A DNA stretch of 18,481 nucleotides from Spirochaetia bacterium (GCA_900770075.1 CAAGIZ010000166.1:1-18481); one strand, 5' to 3'; shown: positions 8,576 to 15,435, counted from the first letter of the stretch. The notes: generated by a model not told the origin, from the sequence alone. Numbers and translations: made by a program.

Positions 8576-8613
8576 GAGAGCAAAAAGGGAAAAACACTTC
8601 CCTTTTTGCTCTC
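8576..8613. repeat. 15-bp perfect hairpin upstream of the Rpn gene
   Basis: GAGAGCAAAAAGGGA (8576-8590) pairs perfectly with TCCCTTTTTGCTCTC (8599-8613) around an 8-nt loop. It ends 28 bases before the start codon at 8642. No T-run follows on either strand, so it is not a standard terminator. It could be a leader structure of the Rpn transcript or the mark of another small repeat. Confidence 0.6.
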
Positions 8614-8743
8614 CAAAAAATCTAACTAGTGGAGAAAAGTCATGTTACAAGTACAAAAACCGCCAGAAAAGCCGCACTTTCCGAGAATGCTCACTTCCGA
8701 AGAAAAGTGGGAACGGGCAGACCTTACGGACAGATTTGGAAAC

Positions 8744-8864
8744 CTCTAAAAACTTCAGTTTTTAGAGGAAACCTTAAAATGCGAGTTGTAAGTCGCGCTA
8801 TTAAAGCGATTTACAACTCGTCAGCTCCTCGAAAAAATCGGCAAAGACGAGTTTTTCGAGGAGC
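8744..8864 (+). mobile_element. Structured mini-element, copy 1 (inside the Rpn gene)
   Basis: This 121-nt insert splits codons for GN and TF. It has three hairpins. Stem 1 is CCTCTAAAAAC/GTTTTTAGAGG (8743-8753, 8758-8768) with loop TTCA. A core AACCTTAAAATG follows (8770-8781). Stem 2 has 15 pairs (8782-8796 with 8806-8820, one G-T) and a 9-nt loop GCTATTAAA. Stem 3 is GCTCCTCGAAAAA/TTTTTCGAGGAGC (8824-8836, 8852-8864). The left arm of stem 1 can also pair with the right arm of stem 3, so the ends form terminal inverted repeats. It encodes no protein. Shared core and architecture with copies 2 and 3 define the family. Confidence 0.8.
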
Positions 8865-9092
8865 ACTTTTATCTTCTACAAGGTAATGACCGAAAACCCC
8901 GACGCCTGCCGAAGGCTTCTGGAACGGCTCCTGCACATTTCCATCGAAAAAATCGAACTTACAGGAGAAAAGACCGTAGAAATAGACGGCCCCTCCAAGG
9001 GAATCCGCCTGGACGTCTACGCAAAAGACGAAGAGCGGGTTTTTGACGTGGAACTGCAGGTAAAAAATACCGGGGAACTGCCGGAAAGAGCT

Positions 9093-9220
9093 ATATCGAG
9101 CCTCGAAAAACTTCAGTTTTTTGAGGCAACCTTAAAAAAGCGAGTTGCAAACCGTGCTATTTTAACGAGTAGCAACTCGCGTACTCAAAAGAACTGTTGA
9201 AAACAGTTTTTTTGAGTACC
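9093..9220 (+). mobile_element. Structured mini-element, copy 2 (inside the Rpn gene)
   Basis: This 128-nt insert falls between codons for PERA and RYYQG. Stem 1 is GCCTCGAAAAAC/GTTTTTTGAGGC (9100-9111, 9116-9127, one G-T) with the same TTCA loop as copy 1. The core is AACCTTAAAA (9128-9137). Stem 2 is GCGAGTTGC/GCAACTCGC (9140-9148, 9172-9180), with an inner CGT/ACG closing a loop GCTATTTTA. Stem 3 is an 18-bp hairpin, outer arms GTACTCAAAA/TTTTGAGTAC (9181-9190, 9210-9219) and inner AACTGTT/AACAGTT. Stem 3 differs almost completely from copy 1 in sequence but keeps the fold. The exact left end is uncertain by about 7 bases. Confidence 0.78.
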
Positions 9221-9804
9221 AGATACTACCAGGGGGTTATGGACGTAGACCAGCTAAAATCCGGCGAACTGTACAGGATGCTTAAGGAATCCCACGTAAT
9301 ATTCATCTGTCTGGAAGATATTTTCAGGAAAGGTCTTGCCCGATACACCTTCGAAAACCTGTGCATAGAAGACCACAGCATAAAACTGAACGACCGGAGT
9401 ATAAAACACTTTTTCGTGACGAAAAATTATGATAAAATCAAGGACGACAAAGAACTGAGGGCGTTCCTTAAAATGCTGCAGACCGGCACTACGGAAGACA
9501 CCTACACCCGGGAACTGGAACGCTACACGGAAGAAGCCAAACAGAGCGCACAGACCAGGAGGCAGTACATGGAATGGGACAGAGCACTGAACTACGCCAG
9601 AGAAGACGGCTATGATACTGGATACAACAGCGGATATGGTAGCGGAGTAAAAAACAACAAGATTGAAAACGCTGCAAAGCTTCTGCAAAAGAGTATTTCT
9701 CCAGAAATCATTGCTGAGTGCACGGGTCTTTCCCTTGAGGAAGTAGAAGAAATAAAAAACAGTCTTGTCTGTGCCGAATAATTGGAAGTTTGAAGCGGTT
9801 TCGT

Positions 9805-9840
9805 CTGAGAGAAAAGTGTCTGTGTGACATTTTTCCTCAG
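9805..9840. repeat. Imperfect hairpin after the Rpn gene
   Basis: CTGAGAGAAAAGTGTC (9805-9820) pairs with GACATTTTTCCTCAG (9826-9840) with one bulge and a G-T, loop TGTGT. It lies 24 bases past the stop of the Rpn gene, where a terminator would be expected, but no T-run follows on the plus strand. It could be a weak terminator or another small repeat. Confidence 0.45.
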
Positions 9841-9883
9841 GGGGTTCAGAACAAATTTTTTGATGTTCATCAGCAGAAAATCT

Positions 9884-9972
9884 TAGCCCGAACATTAGGG
9901 GCGGCGCAGCCGTTGCAGTAGGCAATGCTCATTGCCTACTGCAATGAGGGTTACCGAACCCCGGTTGGTCGG
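9884..9972. repeat. GC-rich palindromic repeat, copy E
   Basis: The first 33 bases (from TAGCCCG, through ATTAGGGGCGGCGCAGCC) match copy F at the right window edge at 31 positions. Inside is a perfect 14-bp hairpin, TTGCAGTAGGCAAT (9913-9926) / ATTGCCTACTGCAA (9931-9944), loop GCTC. It lies between the convergent Rpn and TtcA-like genes and could act on both transcripts. The gap 9782-10024 holds nothing else. Confidence 0.65.
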
Positions 9973-10024
9973 ATTGACAGAGGATGTGCTCCACATAAAA
10001 AAATCAGGACAGTATCTTGAGCAT

Positions 10025-10732
10025 TTACGGAAGATAGTCTTTTTTTACGTTCTTTAACGCTTTAAAAAGACGCTCTTTTGCCTTTCGGTCGCCTTCAGTC
10101 AAAAGTTCAAGACGGCGGCGGGCAGTTTTTCTTGCACTGTTGTCCTGATAGTTACAGGTACACGTCCAGCCAAAATATCCGCCTTTTTTTGCGTGTTCTA
10201 TTATGGTTTTTTCGTCTGCATAGCAGAGAGGGCGGACAATCGTCAGAGGGTACTTATCGTATTTTAAAGAAGGAATCATAGTGCTAAGCTCGCCCTTTCC
10301 CAAAGCATTCATCAGGGCTGTTTCCAAAATGTCGTCCATGTGGTGTCCCAGTGCAATTTTGTTAAAGCCCTTTTCTTCTGCAAAAGCAATAAGCTCTTTT
10401 CGACGCTGGGTCGAACACCAGTAGCAGCTCATCTTGTAGCCTTCCTTTAACCGTCCGTTTACATCAACAAAAACCGACTCCAAAGGAACATTCCACTCCT
10501 CAAAAAGTGTCTTTATTCCTTCTGGAAGTCCTCCGCCAAAATCCGTGCACACATTCAGGGCAAGAAATTCAAAATCATCCTTCTGCCTTTTTTTTCTGGC
10601 GGCAAAATATTCGATAAGTGCAGTGGAATCCTTTCCCCCGGAAGCACCTACCAGAATTCTGTCGCCCTTTTCGATAATCCTGTAATCGAAAATTGCCTTG
10701 TCAATCAAATTGTATAAAAACGGCTGAGGCAT
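10025..10732 (-). CDS. TtcA-like tRNA thiolation ATPase (PP-loop family)
   Basis: A 235-residue PP-loop ATP pyrophosphatase of the TtcA/TilS group. The ATP-binding SGGKDS motif is near residues 30-35. CYWC (about 102-105) and a later TCTC (about 189-192) supply cysteines of the type that hold an iron-sulphur cluster in TtcA, and GHHMDDILET is the usual second motif. E. coli TtcA, which makes 2-thiocytidine at tRNA position 32, is longer (about 310 residues), so this short form may act on another thiolation site. It starts 1 nt after the stop of the META lipoprotein gene (TAATATG arrangement), with only a weak purine-rich site inside that gene, so translation is probably coupled. Family is clear; exact substrate is not. 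Confidence 0.87.
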   Translation of the reverse strand: MPQPFLYNLIDKAIFDYRIIEKGDRILVGASGGKDSTALIEYFAARKKRQKDDFEFLALNVCTDFGGGLPEGIKTLFEEWNVPLESVFVDVNGRLKEGYKMSCYWCSTQRRKELIAFAEEKGFNKIALGHHMDDILETALMNALGKGELSTMIPSLKYDKYPLTIVRPLCYADEKTIIEHAKKGGYFGWTCTCNYQDNSARKTARRRLELLTEGDRKAKERLFKALKNVKKDYLP

Positions 10733-10733
10733 A

Positions 10734-11282
10734 TTACATTTTTTCTTCTACAGACGAACCGCCGGCGGCTGTACCCTGTTCAACATTTTCTTTTATGCGC
10801 ACATACTCGGCAGACAGACCGTTTTTAAGGTTTTCCACAGAAAGAATTTCATTTCCGTCCTTTTTTGAAGGAATAAGGGTAAATTCACCTTCAAAAAGAT
10901 GAATGTAAAGGTCTTCAAATTCCATTGCCGGCTTAGGCCCCATCATTCTGGTCATAGCAAAGCCGCCAAGATCCATGCCAAGGTTTCCGGCAACCTTTAT
11001 GTTTCCGTTAAAACAGTTTACCCCGCTTTCGCCGGCAACAAAATAACCGTCTTTTTCTTTCTTAAAAAGCAGGGAAACGTCGCAGATGGACTGAGCTTCT
11101 TCCCCTTTTTTAAAGGACATGAGTCTCCAATTTCCAGTCAAATCCGTCTTTACGACATCTTTTTCTGCCTGAATGCCGGTTTCGGCAGGGACAGCAGTTT
11201 TTGTGGAAGCACAGGAAGTTACGGCAAAGGCAGCAATTCCTGCAAAAACAAGACCGAGCAAATCATAGTTATTTTTTTTCAT
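10734..11282 (-). CDS. META-domain (HslJ-like) lipoprotein
   Basis: A 182-residue predicted lipoprotein. The signal peptide ends in AVTSC with Cys24 as the lipid site. From about residue 48 it follows the META domain (GNWRLMSF, then SGVNCFNGN, LGGFAMTRMMGP and a FEDLYIHLF helix), known from the HslJ heat-inducible lipoprotein and related proteins often linked to motility or antibiotic resistance. The usual GCN-like motif appears as NCFNG. The C-terminal 15 residues are a disordered Gly/Ser/Glu tail. An AGAGG site lies about 6 bases before the start. It is the first gene of a two-gene unit with the TtcA-like gene; the two functions are not obviously related. Confidence 0.8.
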   Translation of the reverse strand: MKKNNYDLLGLVFAGIAAFAVTSCASTKTAVPAETGIQAEKDVVKTDLTGNWRLMSFKKGEEAQSICDVSLLFKKEKDGYFVAGESGVNCFNGNIKVAGNLGMDLGGFAMTRMMGPKPAMEFEDLYIHLFEGEFTLIPSKKDGNEILSVENLKNGLSAEYVRIKENVEQGTAAGGSSVEEKM

Positions 11283-11426
11283 TTTTACCTCTTTTATTTT
11301 TTAAAATAATCAAAAAAACAGCAAAGACATGTTTTTCGAAATACCCTCAATATACAAACAAAAAAACGTCAATAAGGCAACACGTTTACTGGCATATTCT
11401 AAAACCTGCCCCTGAAAATTTTTTAT

Positions 11427-11589
11427 AGGGAACCTCTATAAACAAAGTTTTTGAAAAACTTTGTTTTTGTAAAAACTTTGTTTTTACTGTAACCTTAAAA
11501 TGCGATGTTCTAAGTTGCGATATTATAGCGACTTAGAACTCGCCAGCTCCTCGAAAAAATCGACAAAGACGAGTTTTTCGAGGTGCCCT
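11427..11589 (+). mobile_element. Structured mini-element, copy 3 (at the 3' end of the cyclase gene)
   Basis: This is the only sizeable content of the 305-base gap 11283-11587 besides the META gene leader. The ends are imperfect terminal inverted repeats, AGGGAACCTC (11427-11436) and GAGGTGCCCT (11580-11589), flanked by TA on both sides if the outer A is shared. The core AACCTTAAAATGCGA is at 11491-11505. Stem 2 pairs GTTCTAAGTTGC with GCGACTTAGAAC around loop GATATTATA, with one bulged T. Stem 3 is CCTCGAAAAA/TTTTTCGAGG (11549-11558, 11574-11583), nearly identical to copy 1. The stem 1 region is enlarged: an ACAAAG-type hairpin followed by a 16-17 nt tandem duplication. It may be the most complete copy. 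Confidence 0.78.
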
Positions 11590-13312
11590 AGAGATTTTGT
11601 TTGCAAATCATTCTGGAAATCATCAGCATAAAGGTGATTTTTTCTTTCGGAAAAGTCCGGGCCGGCTTAAATACGTCAAAACAGAACAGGGCTTTTTCCT
11701 CCCCTTCGCCGCAGAGAACTTCCAGAGTTGAACCGACCGAACTGTTCTGGTAGAGGGAAAATTTTTCTTGAGCCGTTGAATCCAGCACGTTGGTATTGTC
11801 CAGATGCAGGTAGCCGAAGTTGTTGAAAAACGAAAAATAATCTTTTTTCTTCAGTGCCTCTTCCCGGAAATTTTCATTTTGTGTTCCTGCCGTGCAAAAG
11901 AGCTTTAAGTCTTTCCCATACACGGTGATTGAATTCACTCCCAGATACTCAACCAGCATTTCCAGAACCGGCTTTATGTCATCACCTTTTTTTATTCCAG
12001 AAATTGCCGTGAGTATTTTATATTCCGCCTCTGCCGCATCGTTGTAGAGCTGACCGGTGGACATCTTGTTTTCGTTTTCCCGGTTTTTTGTAAAAACAAT
12101 GTCGTGCAGTTCAGGCTTGTAGATTATGTAGCAGTTCCGACCCTTGTTTTTTGCAATGTAAAGGCACTTGTCGGCAAGCTTAAAAACGCTGTCAAACTTT
12201 TTTTCGTTCAAAGGAAAGCGGGCAACTCCCATGGAACAGGTTACCATGCTTCTCGGTTCAATGGCAGTTATGTTCCACTGAATTCCAATCCGTATGTTGC
12301 GGGCTATGTTGCGGATGTCCTCTTCTTCGACCAGATCCAGCAGAACCAGAAATTCATCTCCGCCGATTCTGCCGGCTATTCCCTTGGTGCCGATGGCATC
12401 CTTTATGCAGCTGGAAACTGACGAAAGAACCCTGTCCCCAAAGATATGACCAAAAGTGTCGTTACACTCCTTGAATTTATCCACGTCAATGACAATAACC
12501 GAGCAGGGAACTTTCTGTTCGTTTATCTTTTTTTCTGCAATTTCGGTGATTGCCGTCTTATTGTAGAGTCCTGTCAGACCGTCGTGGCTTTCAGCGTAGG
12601 CATTTTCTGAAGGTGCAAATTTTAACCCGTCTTTTATGCTGCCCACTACGATAGTTTTCTTTCTTGTGCTGGCACGGAGGGTGTGCACCGTAAGCATTTT
12701 TTTGTCTTTCTTTAAGAAATTGTAGCTGCGGCCGGTTTTAAAACTTGCAACGTTGGAAAGCATTGTTTCCAGTTGCTTTTTTACCAGAGTAGAATCCCTG
12801 TTCAGATGGAAGAGGGTTTTAAAATATTCAGCAAAATCTCCGGCACTGCCTATAAAGAGGGTGTTTAAATCCTTGGTGTTCTTTACGCAGAATTTTTCTT
12901 TTTCGTAGATAAAATAGTAAGCATCGAAATTTTTAAGGAGGGTTGCATATTCCCGGCTTTCCAAAAGTGCCCTGTCCAAAAGTTCCCTGGAATAGGAAAG
13001 CTCTTCCGCCGTTATGCCGAAAATTTCCTCACCGACTTTTTGAACCGTAAAAATACAGCTTATAAAAAATTCGCCGGACTTTATTCTGGCAACAAAATTT
13101 TCAGTTTCAGGGAAAACCTGCGGATTAAAGTTTGAGAGAAAATACTTAAAATTTTCGGCATCAGTTTCCGAAATCAGCTCTGACAGGTTCAGTCCGGAAA
13201 AATCGGTTTTATGCAGGAAAATCGAAAAACTTCTGTTTCCTGACTTTATGTTTAAATCTTTGTCTATCGAAAAAGAAATGTCACTGATGCGTCTTGTATT
13301 ATTAACATTCAA
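11588..13312 (-). CDS. GGDEF diguanylate cyclase with C-terminal GAF-like domain
   Basis: A 574-residue signalling protein expected to make c-di-GMP from two GTP. Residues 1 to about 115 look like a PAS-type sensor. A linker region follows to about 240. The GGDEF domain opens with DGLTGLYNKTA (about 243) and has an intact GGDEF motif at 317-321, so it is probably active. The inhibitory RxxD site, expected nine to six residues before the GG, reads GTKG, so product inhibition of the usual kind is unlikely. After about residue 420 comes a GAF-like domain, an unusual position after the catalytic domain. No membrane segment is visible. A GGGAGGG site lies 9 bases upstream of the start. The stop codon TAG falls at the boundary of structured element copy 3. 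The gene is divergent from the NlpC/P60 gene. Confidence 0.9.
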   Translation of the reverse strand: MNVNNTRRISDISFSIDKDLNIKSGNRSFSIFLHKTDFSGLNLSELISETDAENFKYFLSNFNPQVFPETENFVARIKSGEFFISCIFTVQKVGEEIFGITAEELSYSRELLDRALLESREYATLLKNFDAYYFIYEKEKFCVKNTKDLNTLFIGSAGDFAEYFKTLFHLNRDSTLVKKQLETMLSNVASFKTGRSYNFLKKDKKMLTVHTLRASTRKKTIVVGSIKDGLKFAPSENAYAESHDGLTGLYNKTAITEIAEKKINEQKVPCSVIVIDVDKFKECNDTFGHIFGDRVLSSVSSCIKDAIGTKGIAGRIGGDEFLVLLDLVEEEDIRNIARNIRIGIQWNITAIEPRSMVTCSMGVARFPLNEKKFDSVFKLADKCLYIAKNKGRNCYIIYKPELHDIVFTKNRENENKMSTGQLYNDAAEAEYKILTAISGIKKGDDIKPVLEMLVEYLGVNSITVYGKDLKLFCTAGTQNENFREEALKKKDYFSFFNNFGYLHLDNTNVLDSTAQEKFSLYQNSSVGSTLEVLCGEGEEKALFCFDVFKPARTFPKEKITFMLMISRMICKQNL

Positions 13313-13574
13313 AGTACCCTCCCCGCAAATTTTTTTTTTTACGCAGGCTGTTCTTCGATTTTAACACATTGTTTTTCAAAAAAAAACGTTAAAATCTCCA
13401 CTCAAAGAATAATCGTTTCAAAAAACAGATTTTTATTGAAGGAAAACTTTAAAAATTTCGGTTTTCCGCCATAAAAACAAAAAAATAAGGAACTTTGGTG
13501 AACCTGCCGAACCGGGCAAAACCACCTGAAAAAAAACGCTTGTTTGTATTCATTTTTTTTACGATAATTGCAAT
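13313..13574. other. Divergent intergenic region between cyclase and NlpC/P60 genes
   Basis: 262 A+T-rich bases with no gene. It should hold two divergent promoters. The right-hand one is assignable (13540-13568). For the cyclase only a TAAAAT -10-like hexamer was found on the minus strand near 13360, without a good -35. Confidence 0.45.
13540..13568 (+). promoter_or_regulatory. Predicted promoter giving a leaderless NlpC/P60 transcript
   Basis: TTGTTT (13540-13545) and GATAAT (13563-13568) are separated by the ideal 17 bases. The expected start, 7 bases past the -10, is 13575, the A of the ATG. There is no purine-rich ribosome site before the ATG. This predicts a leaderless mRNA. Confidence 0.55.
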
Positions 13575-14660
13575 ATGACTAGAAACGACAGAAACCGCCT
13601 TATAATCTGGGTGTGGATTACTTCCTTTGTGCTGTTTACCCCTCACCTCTGTGCGCAGACCATAAATCAAAACGACAGAAATGCCGCCGAAACAAGGCAG
13701 ACTTTCGTGGATTACGGGAAAAAATACATCGGCCTTCCCTACGTAAGCGGTGCCACAGGGCCCAATGCCTTTGACTGTTCCGGCTTTGTCTATGCAATTT
13801 CAAGGGAATCCATCGGCTACCAGCTTCCCAGAACCGTAAGGGCAATCTATTCCGCCTGCAAAATCATCGACGATACCCGCCGGGAACCGGGAGATTTAGT
13901 ATTTTTTAAGACCACCGCTTCCGAAGAACCAAGCCACATAGGAATTTACATCGGCAACAGCCAGTTCCTGCACTGCGCTTCCGACGGTCCCAACACCGGC
14001 GTAATTTTAAGTTCCCTCAACGAAAGCTACTGGAAAGGAAAATACTACAAAACCGGAAGTTTCCTGCCTGCGTCAAAATCTCTCAGGGAAGCAGAACAGA
14101 CGGAAACCGCCTCTGTTTCTCCTGTAACAGTAAATTCTTCCGAGAAAACAAGTTTTGCCGATAAAATCATCCTTGACGCAACGGCAGCCCTGGACTGGAA
14201 CTTTTTTACTTCCAGAAATTTCAAGCTTAACTTCCGGGGGCTTGCAGGAACCGTCCACGCAATGTACGACGGCAGAGAACTCAAACCCGGACTTGGCACC
14301 ACAATCCGCTGGGACAGCGGCACCGGTACCGTTCAGATTCCACTTTTTTTAAGCCTTACAATGACCGAAAACCTCCGCATTTTTGCAGGGCCTGTCTTTA
14401 CAATCGGCACTCCTTACCTTCCGGGCACAAGCGACGAAAAAATCAAACGCTCCGTCTTTCCCGGAATTCTGGGGCTGAGTTTTAACACCCCGTCCTTTAA
14501 AGCAGGAAAAACCGAACTCTGTTTTGTTCAGGACATCCACTACACAGTATTCAACGACACGGACGGCAGCGCATTAAGCGTTCTGGACAGCCTTGCTTCG
14601 GGGCTTGTCTTTTCTTCCGGGCTGCGTGTAACCGTGCCCCTCCGTTCGTTGTATAAATAG
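13575..14660 (+). CDS. NlpC/P60 peptidoglycan hydrolase with C-terminal beta-rich domain
   Basis: A 361-residue exported protein. The signal peptide runs to about LCA-QT (residues 27-29), with Arg residues and then a hydrophobic WVWITSFVLF stretch. The NlpC/P60 domain (about 35-150) has the catalytic triad in place: Cys68 in DCSGF, His121 in SHIGIYIG and His133 in FLHCASDGP. It should cleave peptide stems of peptidoglycan in the periplasm. After a Ser/Thr-rich linker, residues about 175-361 show alternating hydrophobic strands and a closing SGLRVTVPLRS, which resembles a small outer-membrane-type beta barrel or sandwich; this part is not a family I recognise. There is no ribosome site before the ATG (see promoter). 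First gene of the plus-strand run, 37 bases before the lipoprotein. Confidence 0.86.
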   Translation: MTRNDRNRLIIWVWITSFVLFTPHLCAQTINQNDRNAAETRQTFVDYGKKYIGLPYVSGATGPNAFDCSGFVYAISRESIGYQLPRTVRAIYSACKIIDDTRREPGDLVFFKTTASEEPSHIGIYIGNSQFLHCASDGPNTGVILSSLNESYWKGKYYKTGSFLPASKSLREAEQTETASVSPVTVNSSEKTSFADKIILDATAALDWNFFTSRNFKLNFRGLAGTVHAMYDGRELKPGLGTTIRWDSGTGTVQIPLFLSLTMTENLRIFAGPVFTIGTPYLPGTSDEKIKRSVFPGILGLSFNTPSFKAGKTELCFVQDIHYTVFNDTDGSALSVLDSLASGLVFSSGLRVTVPLRSLYK

Positions 14661-14697
14661 GAAAGTTACTTCTAAAAATTAAAATCCCGGAGTAAAT

Positions 14698-15378
14698 ATG
14701 AAAGATATGAAAATTTTCAATTGCCTTTGCCTTGCGCTTTTTACAGTTCTTTTTGCTTCCTGCTCCCCTGCAATTTCTGTAAGGGCAGGAAATTCTGACA
14801 GCGCAACAATTTCTTTTTCGGCAGATTTTTCTGCAGCGGCAAACAGCGCATTTACGGACTTTTTAAGCGAGGCCGGACAGACGACCGCTCCTATTCAAAA
14901 TTCCTCTGAACCGCTCTTTTCAAAAACCGAGATTGAAAACTTCCTTCTTTCCTGCGGGGCAGAAGACGTTTCTGCAGAAACCGGAAAAGACGGAAAGACA
15001 AAAGGCACCGGAACAATTGCCGGTCTTTCAAAATCCGTTCCCGGAACTTCAAAAATCCTTTCAAAGACAAAAAATTCCCTGAGCCTTACCCTTGGACCTG
15101 AACAGTTCCGCTCCCTCTACGAAAGCCTGAACGAAGAAAGTCAGGGTTATTTTGACCTTCTGATGATTCCATCCCTGAATGACGAAACAATGGACGTTTC
15201 AGAATACGAAAACCTGCTTTCCTTTGTATACGGACAAAAACTGGCAAAAGAGCTGGTTTCCCAGCCGCTGGAACTGAACCTGCAAAGCCCGGATTCAAAA
15301 AAGACGGTTTCCAGCAAAATCACCCTGGGAGAAGTTTTAACCCTGACAGAGCCAAAAACCTGGACAGTTACCTGGTAG
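14698..15378 (+). CDS. Hypothetical lipoprotein
   Basis: A 226-residue protein of unknown function. The N terminus is a lipoprotein signal, hydrophobic LALFTVLFASC with Cys22. The mature part is rich in Ser, Leu and Glu, contains a Gly/Lys-rich segment (about 95-110), and ends in a strand-like TLTEPKTWTVTW. I see no known domain. It starts at the first of two nearby ATGs because CGGAG (14688-14692) sits at the right distance. The short gap after the NlpC/P60 gene and the shared strand suggest co-expression with it in the cell envelope. Confidence 0.75.
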   Translation: MKDMKIFNCLCLALFTVLFASCSPAISVRAGNSDSATISFSADFSAAANSAFTDFLSEAGQTTAPIQNSSEPLFSKTEIENFLLSCGAEDVSAETGKDGKTKGTGTIAGLSKSVPGTSKILSKTKNSLSLTLGPEQFRSLYESLNEESQGYFDLLMIPSLNDETMDVSEYENLLSFVYGQKLAKELVSQPLELNLQSPDSKKTVSSKITLGEVLTLTEPKTWTVTW

Positions 15379-15435
15379 GGAGCCGTCCCAGCAGCCCGCA
15401 AAACAGGCAGTCAGCATAATACAGGCAGGAAAAAA

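Larger units (their letters stand above)
8142..8641. other. Repeat-rich gene-free stretch upstream of the Rpn locus
   Basis: These 500 bases hold the start region of the MBL-fold gene (minus), GC-rich repeat D, a cloverleaf-type dispersed repeat, a 15-bp hairpin and the ribosome site of the Rpn gene. The only long frame here (8215-8616, minus) reads through the repeats and has no ribosome site, so it is not called as a gene. Confidence 0.7.
8642..9781 (+). pseudogene. Rpn-type recombination-promoting nuclease/transposase gene, interrupted twice
   Basis: The gene starts at ATG 8642 with a GGAG site (8631-8634). It encodes a PD-(D/E)XK nuclease family transposase of the Rpn group. Three pieces are visible in three frames: 8642-8743 (ends RFGN), 8865-9092 (TFIFYKVMTENPD to ELPERA, with the nuclease core GIRLDV and VELQV), and 9221-9781 (RYYQGVMDVDQLKSGE to the stop). 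Removing 8744-8864 (121 nt) and 9093-9220 (128 nt) leaves 891 nt, one continuous frame of 296 codons plus stop, the usual family size. No other stop or frameshift is present. The first insertion gives a stop two codons in (CTC TAA). The second extends the middle frame to a stop at 9198. As read directly, no full-length protein can be made. A C-terminal Gly/Tyr-rich stretch precedes a short helical tail with repeated Leu and Glu, as in relatives. Confidence 0.88.

Noticed and set aside
8215..8616. 133-residue minus-strand open frame
   Set aside because: It reads through two dispersed repeats, contains the well-known spurious HAELVSAS peptide, and has no ribosome site or recognisable domain.
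8629..8886. 85-residue frame starting with GTG, overlapping the Rpn start
   Set aside because: It is the out-of-frame shadow of the Rpn N terminus joined to insert 1. The family sequence (EEKWERADLTDRFGN) is in the frame from 8642.
8744..9220. Group I or group II intron, or retron, as explanation of the inserts
   Set aside because: At 121 and 128 nt they are far too short, lack the conserved intron cores and encode no reverse transcriptase. Only an unknown RNA-level mechanism would remain.
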